Of a stretch of DNA of 8,385 nt, positions 5,963-8,385 are shown piece after piece (position 1 is the first letter of the stretch; each line of letters opens with the position of its first letter). The notes beneath the pieces were generated by a model. It did no database searches, was not told where the DNA came from, and worked only from the letters and a program-made list of their open reading frames with translations. Both the position numbers and the translations under genes were made by a program. The stretch lies in the NCBI GenBank assembly GCA_900542385.1, contig UQNP01000077.1:1-8385 (forward strand), read 5' to 3'. The stretch comes from an uncultured Eubacterium sp. (lineage in GTDB: Bacteria; Bacillota; Clostridia; Peptostreptococcales; Anaerovoracaceae).

Positions 5963-7048
5963 CTACCCGAATACTTTCTGCAGAGCTTCTTTATCAAGAT
6001 CAACCCCTATAACGCATACTCGTCCGATATAATCAGCTCTTCTGTCTCTCGTCTCCGTCTCTCCCGGAGCCATATCAAACTCAATCCATTTACCGTCCTC
6101 CTGCTGGACCATGCCTTTAGCGCGAAGTACTTCTCGAAAATCATTGCCTGTCTCAAGGAGTTTTAGTATATCCTTGAGCTCGTTCTCCGAAAACCTGCGT
6201 ACTGTCTCGATACTCCAGCTCGTGAACACCTCATCAGCATGGTGGTGGCCTTCATGATCATGGTGATGATGGTGATCGTGTTCGTGATGCTCATGCTCAT
6301 TGGCGTGGTGATGATTGTGATCATGGTCGTGATGATGATCATGGCTGTGGTGATGTTCGTGATCATGGTCGCCGTGATGTCCGTAATCGTGATGGTGATC
6401 ATCATGTATTTCCATCTCTTCTACCAGCTTCATGATCTCTTCTTTCAAATCATGCCCATTGCTCAAGGCTTCTTTTATCATATCTCCAGACAAATCATTC
6501 CACGGAGTGGTTACTATTGCCGCTCTATCATTTTTCTCCCTGAGCTTTTCCACGCATTTGGCCAGCTTCTTCTCGTCCATCTTCTGCGTACGGCTAAGGA
6601 CAACAGTATCCGCATACTCTATCTGATTATTAAAGAATTCCCCAAAATTTTTCATGTACATCTCAGTTTTACTGCCATCGACCACAGTTATGAGATTCTC
6701 TATTTTTATTCCCGCCTTATCGCTCATATCAGAAACCGCTTTAGCCACATCTGAAAGCTTGCCTACTCCCGAAGGCTCTATAATTATCCTGTCCGGATCA
6801 TACTGCTCCACTACCTGTTTCAGCGCTCTGGCAAAATCTCCTACCAGGGTGCAGCATATACATCCTGAATTCATTTCAGTGACCTCAATTCCTGAGTCCT
6901 GCATGAATTTCCCATCTATGCCGATCTCTCCGAATTCATTTTCTATAAGCACTATTTTACTTTCCTTATAAACCTTTGATATCAGCTCCTTTATGAATGT
7001 AGTCTTACCTGCACCCAAAAAACCCGATATAATATCTACTTTCGTCAT
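5963..7048 (-). CDS. COG0523/CobW (G3E) metallochaperone GTPase with His-rich linker
   Basis: The 361-aa protein has the full COG0523 layout. Walker A is GFLGAGKTT (9-17), followed by IENEFGEIGID (35-45), the metal motif GCICC (62-66), IIIEPSGVG (88-96) and a VVDGS segment (122-126). SRTQ (152-155) stands in place of NKxD, a variation at the guanine-recognition site. Residues 215-270 are a linker with 33 His in 56 residues, and 273-361 form the CobW C-terminal domain. Proteins of this type bind zinc, cobalt or nickel at CxCC and use GTP to hand the metal to a client; the His-rich linker suggests metal buffering. It starts at an ATG with AAAGGGAG 8 nt upstream and is the first gene after the promoter at 7128-7156. 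The following genes suggest zinc rather than cobalamin synthesis, since no corrin pathway gene is present. Metal identity is inferred. Confidence 0.93.
   Translation of the reverse strand: MTKVDIISGFLGAGKTTFIKELISKVYKESKIVLIENEFGEIGIDGKFMQDSGIEVTEMNSGCICCTLVGDFARALKQVVEQYDPDRIIIEPSGVGKLSDVAKAVSDMSDKAGIKIENLITVVDGSKTEMYMKNFGEFFNNQIEYADTVVLSRTQKMDEKKLAKCVEKLREKNDRAAIVTTPWNDLSGDMIKEALSNGHDLKEEIMKLVEEMEIHDDHHHDYGHHGDHDHEHHHSHDHHHDHDHNHHHANEHEHHEHDHHHHHDHEGHHHADEVFTSWSIETVRRFSENELKDILKLLETGNDFREVLRAKGMVQQEDGKWIEFDMAPGETETRDRRADYIGRVCVIGVDLDKEALQKVFG
6240..6407 (-). repeat. Low-complexity CAT/GAT-rich DNA coding the His-rich linker
   Basis: The DNA is built from irregular CAT, CAC, GAT and GAA codons, encoding His alternating with Asp and Glu (residues about 215-270). 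It is degenerate rather than a perfect tandem repeat, but similar short blocks recur, so copy number could vary between strains. It also opens long but meaningless frames on both strands. Confidence 0.7.
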
Positions 7049-7127
7049 ATAATCCGCTCCCTTTCTATGATCTTATTTGCATATAGCCTACGCATACTGT
7101 ACATATTCAATCAAATACAATATTAAA

Positions 7128-7156
7128 ATTATATCACATGAAGAAAATGTTTTCCA
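7128..7156 (-). promoter_or_regulatory. Extended -10 promoter for the CobW / CobW-DUF1980 / M18 operon
   Basis: On the - strand, TATAAT (7133-7128) is preceded by TGA, giving the extended -10 form TGnTATAAT. TGGAAA (7156-7151), with four of six consensus bases, lies 17 bp upstream as a -35. Transcription would start near 7121, leaving a leader of roughly 73 nt before the CobW ATG. An inverted repeat GAAAATGTTTTC (7143-7154) covers the -35 and part of the spacer and could be an operator, but it matches no regulator site I can name. Confidence 0.6.
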
Positions 7157-7220
7157 GACGGTGAAAATCCGTGCCTGTATTCACAGTATTCAGTTGTGGT
7201 TGCACCCTTTCCGCATAAGT

Positions 7221-7266
7221 ATAGATATAGATATAGATATAGATATAGATATAGATATAGATATAG
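7221..7266. repeat. Hexanucleotide tandem repeat (ATAGAT), about 7.7 copies
   Basis: Seven perfect ATAGAT copies run from 7221 to 7262, followed by ATAG (7263-7266), in 46 bp with no interruption. It lies in non-coding DNA upstream of the CobW operon promoter, about 65 bp from the -35. The short + strand frame crossing it gives alternating Ile-Asp and is not a convincing gene. Confidence 0.95.
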
Positions 7267-7267
7267 G

Positions 7268-7463
7268 TGCAGATTATGTAAACCATGTTTTTATCAAAAG
7301 CATGTGTTTTAAGCGATATTTTCAGACTTTGTTTAGTCAGAAAATCTCAGAAAATTTTGTTAAAGCATTTATTTGTGTATAAATTGTATATTTTCATAAT
7401 ATATTTGCTGAAAAGCGAGTGAAATGGTATATTGATCTCATATTTGATTTGATTATATTAAAT
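7268..7463. other. AT-rich intergenic stretch without recognisable features
   Basis: This belongs to the 604-base gap between the CobW start (7048) and the 65-aa gene (7653). Outside the promoter, hexanucleotide repeat and terminator I see only AT-rich sequence, a doubled TCAGAAAA (about 7339-7357) and no frame with a ribosome site or coding character. Confidence 0.5.
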
Positions 7464-7486
7464 AAAAAACAACCCTCAACGGATTG
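7464..7486 (-). terminator. Weak intrinsic terminator downstream of the 65-aa gene
   Basis: On the - strand CAATCC (7486-7481) pairs with GGGTTG (7475-7470), including one G-T pair, around a 5-nt loop. Six T follow directly (7469-7464). The stem is short but the T run is good. It would end transcripts coming from the 65-aa gene and possibly hicB. Confidence 0.6.
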
Positions 7487-7565
7487 CCTCAAATCAGATA
7501 TATATTAACACTTCCACTGCTTCAAATTCTTCTATTAAAGAGTAACACACTGATTTCCCTCATAT

Positions 7566-7649
7566 TTAATCTTCATAAGTATGCGTAATTTCCTGAATAA
7601 TACCTTCTGACCTTCTCTGCTCTTCTAAAATTTCTTTAAAAGTTTTTTC
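7566..7649 (-). pseudogene. Coding-like remnant or tail after the 65-aa gene
   Basis: Directly after two in-frame TGA codons (7650-7655) the same frame continues for 27 sense codons to a TAA at 7566-7568. The translation is charged and amphipathic, beginning EKTFKEILEEQ and ending THTYED, like the C-terminal helix of a small protein. No ATG, GTG or TTG start is available. It may be the decayed tail of another gene or chance; I do not recognise the family. Confidence 0.25.
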
Positions 7650-7652
7650 TCA

Positions 7653-7850
7653 TCATTCCTCAATTATTTCCCATCTGCCACCTTTGCTACTGCCATCTAA
7701 AGGAGCAGGGTTTTCTTTAGAATATAAATAATCTTCGCCACTGTCGTCTATCACTATATACATATCATGATCTTCTCCCAATATTGTATATATTTTTCCA
7801 TTAGTTAAAGAGTCGACTCCAAAACTTTCTCCTATATATCGTGCTTTCAT
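7653..7850 (-). CDS. Small hypothetical protein (65 aa)
   Basis: The ATG at 7848-7850 has AGGAG 9 nt upstream, and the protein ends at tandem TGA codons. The sequence is acidic with a predicted all-beta character: KARYIG at the start, LTNGKIYTIL (15-24), a DDSGEDYLY turn (35-43) and a WEIIEE end. It resembles a group of small Firmicutes proteins that I recall only as hypothetical, with an SH3-like look. There is no signal peptide or membrane segment. It lies 136 nt downstream of hicB on the same strand; it does not look like a HicA toxin, lacking the G-SH-x-x-(Y/F) dsRNA-binding pattern. Its function is unknown. Confidence 0.7.
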   Translation of the reverse strand: MKARYIGESFGVDSLTNGKIYTILGEDHDMYIVIDDSGEDYLYSKENPAPLDGSSKGGRWEIIEE

Positions 7851-7860
7851 TTCTTCCCAC

Positions 7861-7953
7861 TCCTATTTTTGTTTTATTTTCTTCATATTCATAACCATGA
7901 GCCTGCTTTAATAAAGCATTTTCGACATATCTGCATATAACCTCATCTCTTTT
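7861..7953 (-). pseudogene. Possible remnant of a phage terminase small-subunit gene
   Basis: Between hicB and the 65-aa gene, one - strand frame opens after a TAA at 7954-7956. It encodes about 31 residues including YVENALLKQAHGYEYEE (codons within 7879-7929). The pattern V-E-x-A-L-x-K-x-A-x-G-Y-x-Y-x-E is one I associate with small terminase subunits of tailed phages. There is no start codon with a ribosome site, and the frame then runs into the 65-aa gene in another phase. The match is short and from memory, so the assignment is tentative. Confidence 0.3.
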
Positions 7954-7986
7954 TTAATAATGAAATAAATGAGCGAAAACATTTTT

Positions 7987-8385
7987 TTAAGTATTGTTTT
8001 TACTGTGGACATTCAGCTTTTGTATTAACGCCTCCTGCAACACTCTCGACACATTCAAATTTGCCGCCTCTGCCTCCTGGTTAAGCCAATTTGGGAGTGT
8101 AACATTCCTTCTCACGGCTTTATTATCAAGCCGTCTTCGATATACCTGTAAATCCACATCTACGAGAGACACTATACTTTCTCCGTCTTCCGCAAAAGTC
8201 CCCTTTTTCAAATCGATATCATTTAAAGCAGATGCTTTTGCTACAGGCTCTCCTCTGTCTTCTGCAGAAATACAAGAAAGCCCTATAGCATCCCTTGCCA
8301 TCATGATAGCGTCTGCAAAAGAAGCCTTTTCCTTTCCCTCTTCATTAGCCTCAGTAAGAATATTCAAATCCGGTACTTCAATCAA
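7987..8385 (-). CDS. hicB: HicB family antitoxin (N-terminus outside the window)
   Basis: The 132 visible residues begin mid-protein; the TTG at 8383-8385 is simply the first codon in the window. The N-terminal part shows the degraded RNase-H-like HicB fold: IEVPDL (2-7), ADAIMMARDAIGL (24-36) and a SLVDVDL strand (73-79). Residues about 88-126 form a ribbon-helix-helix DNA-binding domain (NVTLPNWLNQEAEAANLNVS, 94-113). HicB neutralises the mRNA-cleaving toxin HicA and represses the operon. No hicA follows downstream, so a partner, if present, would lie upstream of the window edge, the more common order. About 15-20 residues are probably missing. The stop is TAA at 7987-7989, followed by an A-rich stretch without a clear terminator. 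Confidence 0.88.
   Translation of the reverse strand: MIEVPDLNILTEANEEGKEKASFADAIMMARDAIGLSCISAEDRGEPVAKASALNDIDLKKGTFAEDGESIVSLVDVDLQVYRRRLDNKAVRRNVTLPNWLNQEAEAANLNVSRVLQEALIQKLNVHSKNNT

Noticed and set aside
6239..6754. Long + strand frame encoding a Met/Val/Ile-rich, membrane-like protein
   Set aside because: It is the antisense shadow of the His-rich linker: CAT/CAC repeats read backwards give ATG/GTG. It has no ribosome site and overlaps a well-supported gene.
7152..7185. Resemblance to a cobalamin riboswitch core (GGTGAAAATCC followed by a CTG...CAGT element) on the + strand
   Set aside because: The CCCGC element, the upstream GGGAA and the B12 box are missing, and no + strand gene lies downstream. 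It also overlaps the -35 of the - strand CobW promoter. Likely chance or at most a decayed remnant.
7077..7382. + strand frame of 101 residues crossing the hexanucleotide repeat
   Set aside because: It has no ribosome site, an alternating Ile-Asp tract from the repeat, no recognisable family, and overlaps the CobW promoter.
7653..7850. The 65-aa protein as the HicA toxin of hicB
   Set aside because: HicA is a basic dsRNA-binding-fold protein with a conserved His in a G-SH motif. This protein is acidic, beta-rich and has no such motif.

Overview
The window looks like chromosomal DNA of an anaerobic, low-to-moderate-GC Gram-positive bacterium of the Clostridia. The evidence is strong AGGAGG/AAAGGGAG-type ribosome sites, GTG and TTG starts, a bacterial ferredoxin-like 4Fe-4S protein, and families common in Firmicutes (DUF6512, DUF554, a YaaO/SpeA-type decarboxylase, an M18 aminopeptidase, COG0523 GTPases, HicB). 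I cannot name the genus. One gene at the left end is on the + strand. Everything else lies on the - strand and reads right to left.

Left part (1-3486): a 5'-truncated 4Fe-4S protein converges on a PLP-dependent Orn/Lys/Arg-type decarboxylase, with a shared hairpin terminator between them. Upstream of the decarboxylase are two membrane proteins, DUF554 and DUF6512. A good promoter just upstream of DUF554 probably drives DUF554 plus the decarboxylase. In all three - strand genes the ribosome site places the real start inside the longest reading frame.

Middle (3460-7156): a probable three-gene operon with an extended -10 promoter at 7128-7156 and a hairpin terminator at 3460-3486. The order is a canonical COG0523/CobW metallochaperone GTPase with a very His-rich linker, then a divergent CobW-like GTPase fused to a C-terminal domain resembling DUF1980/TIGR03943 (YcgQ C-terminus), then an M18 zinc aminopeptidase. 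Two likely metal-handling GTPases sit directly ahead of a di-zinc peptidase. This suggests a metal-delivery module with the peptidase as a possible client, by analogy with eukaryotic ZNG1 and METAP1. It is the most interesting system in the window.

Right part (7157-8385): AT-rich accessory-looking DNA. It holds a 46-bp hexanucleotide tandem repeat, about 200 bp with nothing recognisable, a terminator, a 65-aa hypothetical gene flanked on both sides by short coding-like remnants (one resembling a phage terminase small subunit), and the 3' part of a hicB antitoxin gene cut by the window edge. No tRNA, rRNA, CRISPR array or insertion sequence was seen.
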